Assembly: GCF_016909495.1 (NCBI RefSeq)
Contig: NZ_JAFBFW010000007.1
Span: 124,001-188,000 of the forward strand
Direction of reading: 5' to 3'
DNA length: 64,000 bases
DNA from: Pantoea coffeiphila
GTDB taxonomy: Bacteria > Pseudomonadota > Gammaproteobacteria > Enterobacterales > Enterobacteriaceae
Shown here: one piece after another, positions 17,256-25,080 of the stretch
How positions within the stretch are numbered: the stretch's first letter is position 1
Layout: each line of letters opens with the position of its first letter
The notes under the pieces: model-generated
The model's database searches: none
Seen by the model: only the letters and a program-made list of their open reading frames with translations
What the model was told of the DNA's origin: nothing
Position numbers and translations under genes: made by a program

Positions 17256-18110
17256 CTATTTACCTATCTTCGACAGCATTTCCGGCCGCATAAATTTGTG
17301 GATCACCAGCATAAACAGTAAAGACGGCACCAGCAGAATCAGCGCGGTTATCGACGATATCTGGTAGTTGCCCGACATGCTGGCGTTAAACAGCAGCAGC
17401 GGCAGGGTGGAGATATCCGGCGCACCAACAAAGAAGGTGCCGGTAAACTCATCCAGCGATTCAAGGAAAACAAAAATGCTGGCGGCGATAATCCCCGGTG
17501 CCGCCTGCGGCAGCACGATATGCCAGAAGGTGTAAACGGGTCCGGCACCAAGATTACGCGAGGCGCGAGCCAGCAGCGGATCAACGGCGGCAAAGGCCGC
17601 CACGCAGATCCACACCGAATACATCAGACCGTGAACGCTGTGTACCAGCACTACGCCCGCAATCGTCCCGTTCAGTCCCCACTGATAGAACAGCCGCGCG
17701 ATATTCATATACACCGTCAGATTGGGGAAAGCCTGAGGGATCAGGAACAGCAGCATAAACGCCACCCGCAGCGGCATCGCCCGGCGCGAGAGCGCATACC
17801 CCGCCGGAATAGAAATCAGCAGGCATACCAGCACCGACAGTACGGCAATAAACACGCTGGTCAGCAGCGATCCCGAAACATCGCTGTACGGGCTGAACAC
17901 CTGATACCAGTATTTCAGTCCCCACTGGCTGGGCAGGCTGTGCGGGAAGAACCAGCTTTCCGCCACCGTCCAGATCAGCAGGTTAAGCAGCGGCCCAGCC
18001 ATAATCAGCAGCATAAATACCAGCAGCAGCGTTTGCAGCGGCAGGCTGAGGCCAAATCGCCTGCGTTTTTTCAACGGAATTGCTGCGTCTTTCAGGATAA
18101 CGTCTTTCAT
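17256..18110 (-). CDS. ABC transporter permease (PotC/CysW-like), binding-protein dependent
   Basis: 284 residues from the ATG at 18110, which overlaps the upstream permease stop in ATGA; a longer frame to 18170 is less likely. Six hydrophobic helices; the cytoplasmic EAA loop reads AAVDPLLARASRNLGAGPVYTFWHIVLP, which docks the ATPase. With the other permease it forms the membrane channel of an importer whose binding protein and ATPase are encoded upstream on the same strand. The family moves polyamines, iron, sulfate, phosphonates and similar solutes. Confidence 0.85.
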   Translation of the reverse strand: MKDVILKDAAIPLKKRRRFGLSLPLQTLLLVFMLLIMAGPLLNLLIWTVAESWFFPHSLPSQWGLKYWYQVFSPYSDVSGSLLTSVFIAVLSVLVCLLISIPAGYALSRRAMPLRVAFMLLFLIPQAFPNLTVYMNIARLFYQWGLNGTIAGVVLVHSVHGLMYSVWICVAAFAAVDPLLARASRNLGAGPVYTFWHIVLPQAAPGIIAASIFVFLESLDEFTGTFFVGAPDISTLPLLLFNASMSGNYQISSITALILLVPSLLFMLVIHKFMRPEMLSKIGK

Positions 18111-18940
18111 GCTTCGCCTCCTTTCTGGCGCAGGCTGTGGCGCAGATAAAACCAGGACAGCGCGCCGCAAATCAGCAGCGATACCACGCCCAGCGCGTTA
18201 GCCACGGCGTAGTCACTGTAGGAATTCACCCGGAAGGCCATATCCACGGTGATCATCGTCGGCGTGCCGGTGCCGATCATCATTGGAACGGAAAGCACCG
18301 ACATCATGGTGACGGTGGAGAGTACCAGCGCCACGCCAATAGCCGGCAGCACCTGCGGCAGAATAATGTCAAACAGAATACGCGGGCGGGAAGCACCCAG
18401 ATTGCGTGCCGCCAGAATTTGCGGCTGATCCAGTGCGGCCATCGCGCCGCAAATCAGCAGGGTGGCAAACGCCAGCTGCTTCCAGACAAAGGTAATAATA
18501 ATGCCCTTCCATCCCAGCCAGGAGACGGTTTCCAGCGGGGTCAGCAGGTCGGCAGAAACCAGCGCGTTGTTCATCAGGCCGTTCTTTGCCAGGAAGGTGC
18601 GCATCATCTGCGCGGCAACGATAAAGGGAATAAACAGCGGCAGGCGGTATAAAAACGCCAGCGTGCGCACAATCGGGCGGCAGGGCGATAAGGTAATCAC
18701 CGCCGACAGCGTGATGGAGATCAGCGCCAGTAGGGCGACGGAAATCAGCACGATAACCAGCGTAAACAGAATATCGCCGGAATAGAGCGAGTAAACCTTA
18801 CGGAAATGGTCGAAGGTGAATTCGTGTGCATCGCGGGTAAAGGCGGCAATCAGCGAAAAGCCGAGCGGATAGAGAAACAGCACGGCAATCATCAGCGCCG
18901 CCGGGGCGACCAGCAGCAAATATTTCAGCGAAATACGCAT
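18107..18940 (-). CDS. ABC transporter permease (PotB-like), binding-protein dependent
   Basis: 277 residues, six transmembrane helices, with the EAA loop ALDQPQILAARNLGASRPRILFDIILPQ in the fourth cytoplasmic position. Partner of the permease that follows with a 4-base overlap. The gene begins 67 bases after the binding-protein stop. Both permeases are of the type I (MetI-like) fold. Substrate is discussed under the binding protein. Confidence 0.85.
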   Translation of the reverse strand: MRISLKYLLLVAPAALMIAVLFLYPLGFSLIAAFTRDAHEFTFDHFRKVYSLYSGDILFTLVIVLISVALLALISITLSAVITLSPCRPIVRTLAFLYRLPLFIPFIVAAQMMRTFLAKNGLMNNALVSADLLTPLETVSWLGWKGIIITFVWKQLAFATLLICGAMAALDQPQILAARNLGASRPRILFDIILPQVLPAIGVALVLSTVTMMSVLSVPMMIGTGTPTMITVDMAFRVNSYSDYAVANALGVVSLLICGALSWFYLRHSLRQKGGEA

Positions 18941-19007
18941 AGCAAACCTGACATCAGCAAATAGAAAAGCTCAGGGCGGCAGGCCGCACCTGAGCATCAG
19001 AAGTCAA

Positions 19008-20147
19008 TCAGTTAGAAACCTGGCTCTCATAGCCTTCTTTGATGTCGTCAAAATACGGGGTGATAGGGAAGCTCTTACCGTATTCTGCCAGCGCCTGCGG
19101 GGAGATTTCAGCAAACAGCTTCTGCCACGTGGCCGCATCCAGCTTCGGTTTTACGTGCTCGGCATCAATGCCCGGATACCAGTTAAACTGCTTCACAATG
19201 CCTTCTGCCTGGATTTCCGGGCTGGTGGCCAGTTCGATAAATTCCCGAGCCAGCTGCGGCTGCGCCGCTTTTGCTGGCGTGACGTAGTACATCGGCTGCC
19301 CCGGCATACCCGGTGCCAGCAGGGAAAGCTTGATGGACGGTGGCAGCTTGCCCTGATCTTTCCAGCTGTAGAACATATCCACCCACACCGGGCCCATGCT
19401 GATTTCACCACGGCTCAGCATATCCAGCGTACCCGCGTTGCCCGGCGTAAAGGTCACGTTCTTGTTAAACGCCTTCAGCTTCTGCCAGGCTTCTCCCCAG
19501 TTTTTCTCCACGCCCTTGTCGTAAGGCAGGGAGGAGAGGCGCTGCGCATCGGTGCCGTAGGCGTAAATCCAGCCTGCGACGAAGCTGACGCCGGACATGC
19601 CGTTTTTAATACCGTTATAGCCAAACGCCTGCGGATTTTTTGCCGCCCAGGCAACCAGCTCATCGTAGGATGCCGGTGGCGTTTTCACCGTGTCGCTGTT
19701 CCAGGCGATGGCGGTCTGGCTTAAGAACATTGGCATGACGTAGCCGTCCACGTTTACACCCAGCGCGTTCTTAGCGTTGTCGGCGGTCACCATCGAGCCG
19801 GTTTTAATCTGCTGGCGATATTTCTCCAGCAGCCCTTTTTCCACCAGTTCGCCACCGGCTTTTTGATGCACCACGGCAACGTCGATATCCCAGGTTTTCG
19901 CGCCGCTTTCTTTCTGTGCGCTCAGCTTTTCAATGATTTTGTTCGATCCGGCATCGCCAGGACCCGTACCCACAACCTGAACCTTAACCCCCGGATGCGC
20001 GGCTTCGAACTTCGGCCCCAGCCAGGTCTTAACGTAGTCCACCATATTCTGATCGCCCGCGGTGGCAACGTTCAGGATGGTGTCGGCCTGTGCGCCGTAG
20101 CTCAAAAACAGGGCAACAACAACGGCCGCTTTGCTTTTAGTAAACAT
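19008..20147 (-). CDS. ABC transporter periplasmic substrate-binding protein (family 1)
   Basis: 379 residues with a clean signal peptide (KSKAAVVVALFLSYGAQA, cleavage near residue 21). The mature start TILNVATAGDQNMVDYVKTWLGPKFEAAHPGVKVQVVGTGPGD is typical of two-lobed family 1 binding proteins related to those for polyamines, iron, thiamine or sugars. The operon order is ATPase, binding protein, permease, permease. The divergent LacI regulator and an inositol-phosphatase-like enzyme suggest a polyol, sugar or phosphorylated derivative as substrate; this is inference. Confidence 0.85.
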   Translation of the reverse strand: MFTKSKAAVVVALFLSYGAQADTILNVATAGDQNMVDYVKTWLGPKFEAAHPGVKVQVVGTGPGDAGSNKIIEKLSAQKESGAKTWDIDVAVVHQKAGGELVEKGLLEKYRQQIKTGSMVTADNAKNALGVNVDGYVMPMFLSQTAIAWNSDTVKTPPASYDELVAWAAKNPQAFGYNGIKNGMSGVSFVAGWIYAYGTDAQRLSSLPYDKGVEKNWGEAWQKLKAFNKNVTFTPGNAGTLDMLSRGEISMGPVWVDMFYSWKDQGKLPPSIKLSLLAPGMPGQPMYYVTPAKAAQPQLAREFIELATSPEIQAEGIVKQFNWYPGIDAEHVKPKLDAATWQKLFAEISPQALAEYGKSFPITPYFDDIKEGYESQVSN

Positions 20148-20176
20148 GGTTTTTCCCCAGGATGAAAACGATGGAA

Positions 20177-21226
20177 TTAACGAGCATAAGATGAAGTAAA
20201 AACGTGCAGTGCCGAAGCCGGAACGTGCAGTCTGACCGGCGTTTGCGGCGGCCAGCAGATACCGGCATCTGCCAGCAGCAGATGGTTATTACAGCGCACG
20301 CTGTGGCGATATAAATTGCCAAGGAACGCGCTTTGCTCAACAACGCCTTCAACGGTCAGCCCGCTGTCTTGCGGCGTGCAATTTAATTCAGACAGACTGG
20401 CATCGGCACTGCGGAAATAAACGGTTTGCTGCTGACTGGAGGCAGATAAATAATTGCCGTTAATATGCAGAGCCATGTCTGCACTGGCCTGAATATCGTT
20501 GAAGGATAATTTGTTATCGGCGCCCATAAAATCGGCGACGAACGGCGTAGCAGGGCGTTGATAAATATCTTCCGGCGTACCAATTTGTTCAATTTTTCCC
20601 TGATTTAATACCGCGATGCGGTCGGCCATCACCAGCGCTTCCTGCTGATCGTGGGTGACAATTAATGAGGTAAAGCCCAGTTTCTTTTGCAGCGCTTTTA
20701 TTTCATGGCGCACGTTCAGGCGGACTTTGGCATCCAGATTGGATAACGGTTCGTCCAGCACCAGCACGTCCGGTTCAATGGCCAGCGCCCGTGCCAGTGC
20801 CACGCGCTGCCGCTGGCCGCCGGACAATTCGGTCACTTTCATCTCCGCCAGACCGCTTAAATTCACGATGTGCAGCAGTTCGTTGACCCGGCGGTCAATA
20901 TCATCACGCCGCCATTTCCGCAGTTTCAGGCCGTAGCCGATATTTTTTGCTACCGTCAGATGCGGCCAAAGCGCATAGCTTTGAAATACCATGGTGATAT
21001 TGCGCTGTTCCGGCGCGCTGTGGGTAATATCTCTGCCGGCAATCGAAATATCGCCAGCGTTAACGTGAATAAATCCACATAGCGCATTTAATAAGGTGGT
21101 TTTCCCGCAGCCGGACGGGCCGAGCAGGGCGATCATCTCGCCTTTCTCTACGACCAGATCGATATTATGCAGCACCACTTTTTCACCGTAGCTGATTTTC
21201 AGCCGGGAGATAGTTAAATAACTCAT
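20177..21226 (-). CDS. ABC transporter ATPase (PotA/UgpC/FbpC-like)
   Basis: 349 residues from the ATG at 21226; an in-frame start at 21277 would overlap the operator palindrome and is less likely. Walker A GPSGCGKTT (36-44), signature LSGGQRQRVALARAL, Walker B VLVLDEPLSNLD and H-loop VTHDQQEA are all intact. The C-terminal 110 residues form a TOBE-type regulatory domain. It energises the importer encoded by the following three genes. First gene of the operon, divergent from the LacI-family regulator. Confidence 0.9.
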   Translation of the reverse strand: MSYLTISRLKISYGEKVVLHNIDLVVEKGEMIALLGPSGCGKTTLLNALCGFIHVNAGDISIAGRDITHSAPEQRNITMVFQSYALWPHLTVAKNIGYGLKLRKWRRDDIDRRVNELLHIVNLSGLAEMKVTELSGGQRQRVALARALAIEPDVLVLDEPLSNLDAKVRLNVRHEIKALQKKLGFTSLIVTHDQQEALVMADRIAVLNQGKIEQIGTPEDIYQRPATPFVADFMGADNKLSFNDIQASADMALHINGNYLSASSQQQTVYFRSADASLSELNCTPQDSGLTVEGVVEQSAFLGNLYRHSVRCNNHLLLADAGICWPPQTPVRLHVPASALHVFTSSYAR

Positions 21227-21270
21227 GTCCGTTTCCGCAATCTCTGTTTGCTGGCATTTTTTTGCTTCTG

Positions 21271-21284
21271 TGAACACGTGTTCA
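21271..21284. promoter_or_regulatory. Perfect palindrome, probable LacI-family operator
   Basis: TGAACACGTGTTCA is a 14-base perfect palindrome with a central CG, the hallmark of LacI/PurR-type operators. It sits between the divergent ABC operon (ATG 21226) and the LacI-family gene, so one repressor dimer could control both. Confidence 0.7.
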
Positions 21285-21394
21285 TCTTGATGTAAAAAAA
21301 ATGCAATGTTGGCTCGACATTATGTGAGCCTACTTTGTCGTGTCTTTGTGACAATTTAATTAAGGGCGAAAACTTTTTTGCGAGGGAACCCGTT

Positions 21395-22414
21395 TTGACA
21401 TCGTCGTTACGTAAGCAGAGCGTTACCGCTCAGGACGTTGCCCACCGCGCGGGTGTTTCGCGTGCGGTGGTTTCCCGCGCGTTGAGCAACAACGGCAGTA
21501 TCTCGCCGGAAGCCAGGGAACGGGTGCTGCGCGCCGCAGAAGAGCTGGGCTATCAGGTGAATTTTCTGGCTCAGGGGCTGAACCGTCGGCGGAGCCATCT
21601 GATTGGGGTGATTGTTTCGCGCATTGGCGATCCGTTTCGCAGCAGCCTGCTGGACGGGCTGCTCAGTGAAATTCAGCGGCGAGGCTTTCAGGCGCTGGTG
21701 GCCGAAATCCGCAGTGAAGCAGATCTGGCCGAAACGCTGCGCCGCTTCACGCAGTTTCGGGTATCCGGAGTGATCGTCACTTCCGGTAAGCCGCCGGAAG
21801 CGCTGGTGAATGAATGCGTTGAACAACAGATCCCGGTGGTGGGCATTAACCGCCAGCCGGATATCCCGTTTGTGGATTACGTTTGCTCGGATAACGCTGC
21901 GGGCGCAATCCTTGCGGCGGAACAGCTGTATCGGGCCGGTTGCCGACGATTTGGCTGGTTAAATAATCAGGATTCTACCTGGGCGGGCAGGATGCGCGGT
22001 GAAGCATTCCGGCTGGCACTGGCCGATCTGGGCATTGATACCGAATGTGATTTACTGCCGCTGATCGCGCCGGAAGAGGGCTATGACGGTGGGTTGCGGG
22101 CCGCAGCCGGGCAGGACGTTGACTCACTGGGTATCTTTTGCGCGAACGCGCAGCTGGCGCTGGGTTTTCTTGACGGTATGAAACAGCGCGGCAGGCAGGC
22201 CCCGGAAGATTTTCAGCTGATCGGTTTCGACAACACCCCGCAGACCGCGCAGTTTAGTTATCAGCTCACCACACTGCATCAGGACGTCGCTGAAATTGCC
22301 CATCAGGCTCTCGCCTGCCTGCTGGAACGGGCCAGCGACCCACAACGACCTTCACGTACCCTCTGGGTGAAGGTGGCACTTATTCACCGGCGCACGTCGC
22401 CATCCATCATATAA
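21395..22414 (+). CDS. LacI-family transcriptional regulator of the ABC importer locus
   Basis: 339 residues from a TTG at 21395 with a GAGGGA ribosome site 8 bases before it; another TTG at 21335 is in frame without a good site. The N-terminal helix-turn-helix is typical (VTAQDVAHRAGVSRAVVSRALSNNGSISPEARERVLRAAEELGY) followed by the hinge helix, then a periplasmic-binding-protein-like effector domain (RRSHLIGVIVSRIGDPFRSSLLDGL). The following enzyme gene starts 9 bases after its stop. A small sugar or polyol is the likely inducer. Repression of the divergent importer is inferred from the palindrome between them. Confidence 0.88.
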   Translation: MTSSLRKQSVTAQDVAHRAGVSRAVVSRALSNNGSISPEARERVLRAAEELGYQVNFLAQGLNRRRSHLIGVIVSRIGDPFRSSLLDGLLSEIQRRGFQALVAEIRSEADLAETLRRFTQFRVSGVIVTSGKPPEALVNECVEQQIPVVGINRQPDIPFVDYVCSDNAAGAILAAEQLYRAGCRRFGWLNNQDSTWAGRMRGEAFRLALADLGIDTECDLLPLIAPEEGYDGGLRAAAGQDVDSLGIFCANAQLALGFLDGMKQRGRQAPEDFQLIGFDNTPQTAQFSYQLTTLHQDVAEIAHQALACLLERASDPQRPSRTLWVKVALIHRRTSPSII

Positions 22415-22423
22415 GGGCAAGGC

Positions 22424-23188
22424 ATGACCGAAGAGCAGCAACAGTCATTGTGTACGTTGATTCGACAACTGGGAAAGCAGGCGCAGGTGCTGCGGGATGC
22501 GGGGCTAAAAGTCGATAAAAAAGCCCGCCAGGATTTTGTTTCCCATGCGGATCTGTTTGTGGAAGAGGAAATCAAAGGCTGGCTGCAGGCACATCGGCCT
22601 GAAGACGGTTTTCTCGGCGAAGAGAGCGGCCTGCAGGGCGGGGTGCAGGGGATCTGGGTGATCGATCCGATTGACGGCACCACTAACTATATTCTTGGTA
22701 TGGATTACTGGTGCATCTCACTGGCTTATGTCCGCAAGAATGTCGTCGAGATGGGGATTATTTACGCACCGGATCGTGATGAGTTTTTCTTTTCCCGCCG
22801 CGGGCAGGGCGCTTTCCTCAATGAGAAACGATTGCGCCTGCGTGAGCCGGATGCGGAGGCAGTGGTTGTCGGTCTGGGCCGGTCCAGCCGCGCGCCGGTG
22901 GAAAGCTACAGCCGCACCATTGACGTGCTGCTTAACGCGGGCATTGAGTATCGTCGCTTCGGGGCGGGGGCGCTGATGCTGGCACATGTCGCCGCCGGGC
23001 AGGTACATGCCTACTACGAAGAGCATATGAACAGCTGGGATGCGCTGGCGGGAATGCTGCTGATTGAAGAAGCGGGAGGGAAAAGTAATGCGTTTCTAGA
23101 AGACAACGGCCTGCTGAATGGAAACCTGGTGCTGACGGGCTGTGTTGATGTGCAGCAGCGGCTTGCCAGACTGCTGCACACGGGATAA
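22424..23188 (+). CDS. Inositol monophosphatase-family phosphatase
   Basis: 254 residues. Metal-binding motifs are complete: GEES with E66/E67, the signature WVIDPIDGTTNYI with D81 and D84, and a C-terminal WDALAGMLLIEEAGG with D206. Enzymes of this family remove phosphate from inositol phosphates, sugar phosphates or PAP using Mg2+. It begins 9 bases after the LacI-family regulator and is probably co-transcribed with it, next to the ABC importer. The pair suggests import of a phosphorylated polyol or sugar, or of a precursor phosphorylated in the cell, followed by dephosphorylation. The housekeeping SuhB is a different member of this family. Confidence 0.85.
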   Translation: MTEEQQQSLCTLIRQLGKQAQVLRDAGLKVDKKARQDFVSHADLFVEEEIKGWLQAHRPEDGFLGEESGLQGGVQGIWVIDPIDGTTNYILGMDYWCISLAYVRKNVVEMGIIYAPDRDEFFFSRRGQGAFLNEKRLRLREPDAEAVVVGLGRSSRAPVESYSRTIDVLLNAGIEYRRFGAGALMLAHVAAGQVHAYYEEHMNSWDALAGMLLIEEAGGKSNAFLEDNGLLNGNLVLTGCVDVQQRLARLLHTG

Positions 23189-23199
23189 TCAAACGCGGG

Positions 23200-23658
23200 T
23201 TATTCCTTCTGCGCCTGAATCCCGGCGGCAATTTTCTTGGGATCGAATTCGTATTTATTGATCGCTGCCGCCAGCCATTCTGCATCGGTCATTGAGTCAC
23301 TTCGCTCAATAATGACAAGGAAGCTGGCCATTGGAGTGTTGAACGAGGTGCCGTTTACATAGACCGGCACCGTGCCGCTCGGGGTGTTGGTAAGGCGGAA
23401 CAGCGGCTTTTGATTCAGGTCAACGCACCAGTTTTCAATCAGCCGCGCGTTCTGGTTGTAGCAATACTTCACCACCATCGGATAGAGATAGCGCTCCATA
23501 TTCAGGTAAACGCCACCGCCCGGAAACGGCATGCGGGTTTTGGTGCTGTAATTTTTTTCAAGATATTCAATTGCACCGCCTTTCTTTTCATTCCCCAATT
23601 TCAGCGAGCAAGAACACAGTAAAAAGCTAAGGATTAAAACAGAAAAAGTTTTCATCAA
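23200..23658 (-). CDS. Putative lipoprotein of unknown function
   Basis: 152 residues. A short signal ends in LLCSCS; cysteine 17 preceded by L-C-S is an acceptable lipobox, so the protein is probably lipid-anchored. No known domain was recognised. The mature part has four aromatic-rich strands and a cysteine pair (VVKYCYNQ, NWCVDL). It ends 11 bases from the convergent phosphatase gene. A tandem ATG (MMK) leaves the exact start open by one codon. Function unknown. Confidence 0.6.
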   Translation of the reverse strand: MMKTFSVLILSFLLCSCSLKLGNEKKGGAIEYLEKNYSTKTRMPFPGGGVYLNMERYLYPMVVKYCYNQNARLIENWCVDLNQKPLFRLTNTPSGTVPVYVNGTSFNTPMASFLVIIERSDSMTDAEWLAAAINKYEFDPKKIAAGIQAQKE

Positions 23659-23958
23659 TAATGACTTCTCTTCAATAAAACTTCGTATCGTCCATAAATT
23701 TCCCGGCCTTAAGGCGAGCGGAAATATCCCGCTACCTGAAGGTGGAAAAGGTATTGTTGAGATGTTTTTGATTGTATTTTAATTGTGCAAAGTGGTTGCG
23801 CGGCAGGCTCTCACTTAAACCACGTAAATGTAATGGGTTCTCCTTAATGAGTTTTCTCGTAGTGAGTGGTATGCCCGATCTTTGAATTAGTCTGGTGAAA
23901 TTAGATCATTACGTTGACTGAATCAGAGATTCGGCGTCATTGTACAGAAAATCAATCG

Positions 23959-23992
23959 CGGTTAAAGATAAATGTAAATTTATGTTTAACCG
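23959..23992. repeat. Long inverted repeat in the lipoprotein-LysR intergenic region
   Basis: CGGTTAAA-g-ATAAAT, then GTAA, then ATTTAT-g-TTTAACCG: 14 of 15 arm positions pair around a 4-base loop. TGTACA occurs on both sides (about 23941 and 23997), extending the symmetry. It could be a protein site or fold as an RNA stem. It has no T-run. Confidence 0.5.
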
Positions 23993-24046
23993 ACGTTGTA
24001 CATTAGTACCAGTGGATAATAGAAATACGGTAAGTGTGGATTCCTT

Positions 24047-24063
24047 AACCCTGAGACAGGGTT
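24047..24063 (-). terminator. Weak hairpin downstream of the LysR gene
   Basis: AACCCTG-AGA-CAGGGTT lies 36 bases beyond the stop of the minus-strand LysR gene. The stem is short but GC-rich at its core. On the minus strand it is followed by AAGGAATCC, not a T-run, so termination is uncertain. Confidence 0.35.
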
Positions 24064-24098
24064 ATTGGCCTGCTGATTACAGGGAATTAACAGCCAGT

Positions 24099-25004
24099 TT
24101 AATTTTTATCGACAAATAATCTTTCATGCCACTCTGCAAATAAATCCCGGATAAATAGCATGGTCACATCAATACGCGGGACGCGCCGAATATCGCTGTG
24201 GGTAATCAGATAAATATCCTGAATGAGCCGCTCTTTGCCGACCGGAATCAATTGACCCGCAAGAAAATCGGGCAGCGCCGTTAATCCTGCACCGGCCATC
24301 GCGGCTTCGGCATGCCCCTGCAGCGTTGAAGCGGTAAAAGGAGAATGCGCGGATGGCAGCTGGCCCAGAAGCCACTGCGGCAGCGGCATATCCTGGAGCG
24401 TATCATCCCAGCCAATCACCTGATGGTCTGCACCCTGTGCCGTTATTTCTGTCGGGTGCCCGGCCAGATAGGCGGCGCTGGCATACAGGCGGGTGGTCAT
24501 CTGGCCGATACGTGAGACGATAAACTGGCCGTGCTGCGGTCGGGAAAGGCGAATGGCAATATCCGCCTCCCGCCGGGTGAGGTTAGCTATCCGCATGCTG
24601 GTCGCCAGCTCTATGCGCAGTTGTGGATAGCGGCGCTGGAAATCGGGCAACGCAGGGATCAGCAGATGGTTGGCAAAATTCTCCGGCAGTGCAATACGCA
24701 CCGTGCCTGATACTTCCTGCGCGAAGCTGGAACTCTGCCTGAATGCGTCGTTCATTGCGGATTCTGCACGCTCTGCATGGATCAGTATGGCCTGTGCGGC
24801 TTCAGTAAGGACATAGCCCTGTGGGCTGCGCTGAAACAGTACGGTGCCGAGATCCTGTTCCAGCTGCTCGATGTGCCGGGCCACGGAGGAAGGGGCGATG
24901 TGCAGCACCTGTGCGGCCGCCGTCAGCGTACCGAGACGTGCCAGCGCAAGAAAAACGGGAATTTCTTTCCAGCCTGCCATTTTCGAATTTTCGAAATTCA
25001 TCAT
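24099..25004 (-). CDS. LysR-family regulator divergent from a CMD-hydrolase fusion gene
   Basis: 301 residues from the ATG at 25004; a GTG at 25022 and an ATG at 24980 are alternatives. The N-terminal winged helix-turn-helix is clear (FLALARLGTLTAAAQVLHIAPSSVARHIEQLEQDLGTVLFQRSPQGYVLT), followed by the LysR effector domain (SGTVRIALPENFANHLLIPALPDFQRRYPQLRIEL). Only 76 bases separate it from the divergent enzyme, so it probably regulates that gene in response to its substrate or product. Confidence 0.85.
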   Translation of the reverse strand: MMNFENSKMAGWKEIPVFLALARLGTLTAAAQVLHIAPSSVARHIEQLEQDLGTVLFQRSPQGYVLTEAAQAILIHAERAESAMNDAFRQSSSFAQEVSGTVRIALPENFANHLLIPALPDFQRRYPQLRIELATSMRIANLTRREADIAIRLSRPQHGQFIVSRIGQMTTRLYASAAYLAGHPTEITAQGADHQVIGWDDTLQDMPLPQWLLGQLPSAHSPFTASTLQGHAEAAMAGAGLTALPDFLAGQLIPVGKERLIQDIYLITHSDIRRVPRIDVTMLFIRDLFAEWHERLFVDKN

Positions 25005-25080
25005 CGCTTTTTGCCCGTACACTTACCAATTTTGCAAAGATACACTCTCTGTACACGGAATGACAACAGGGGATACGACG

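Larger units (their letters stand above)
23659..24098. other. Intergenic region with a large dyad and a hairpin
   Basis: No gene was seen in these 440 AT-rich bases. They hold the promoter of the lipoprotein gene, an almost perfect 34-base dyad at 23959-23992 and a hairpin at 24047-24063. A small RNA or regulated transcript start is possible but unproven. Confidence 0.4.
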
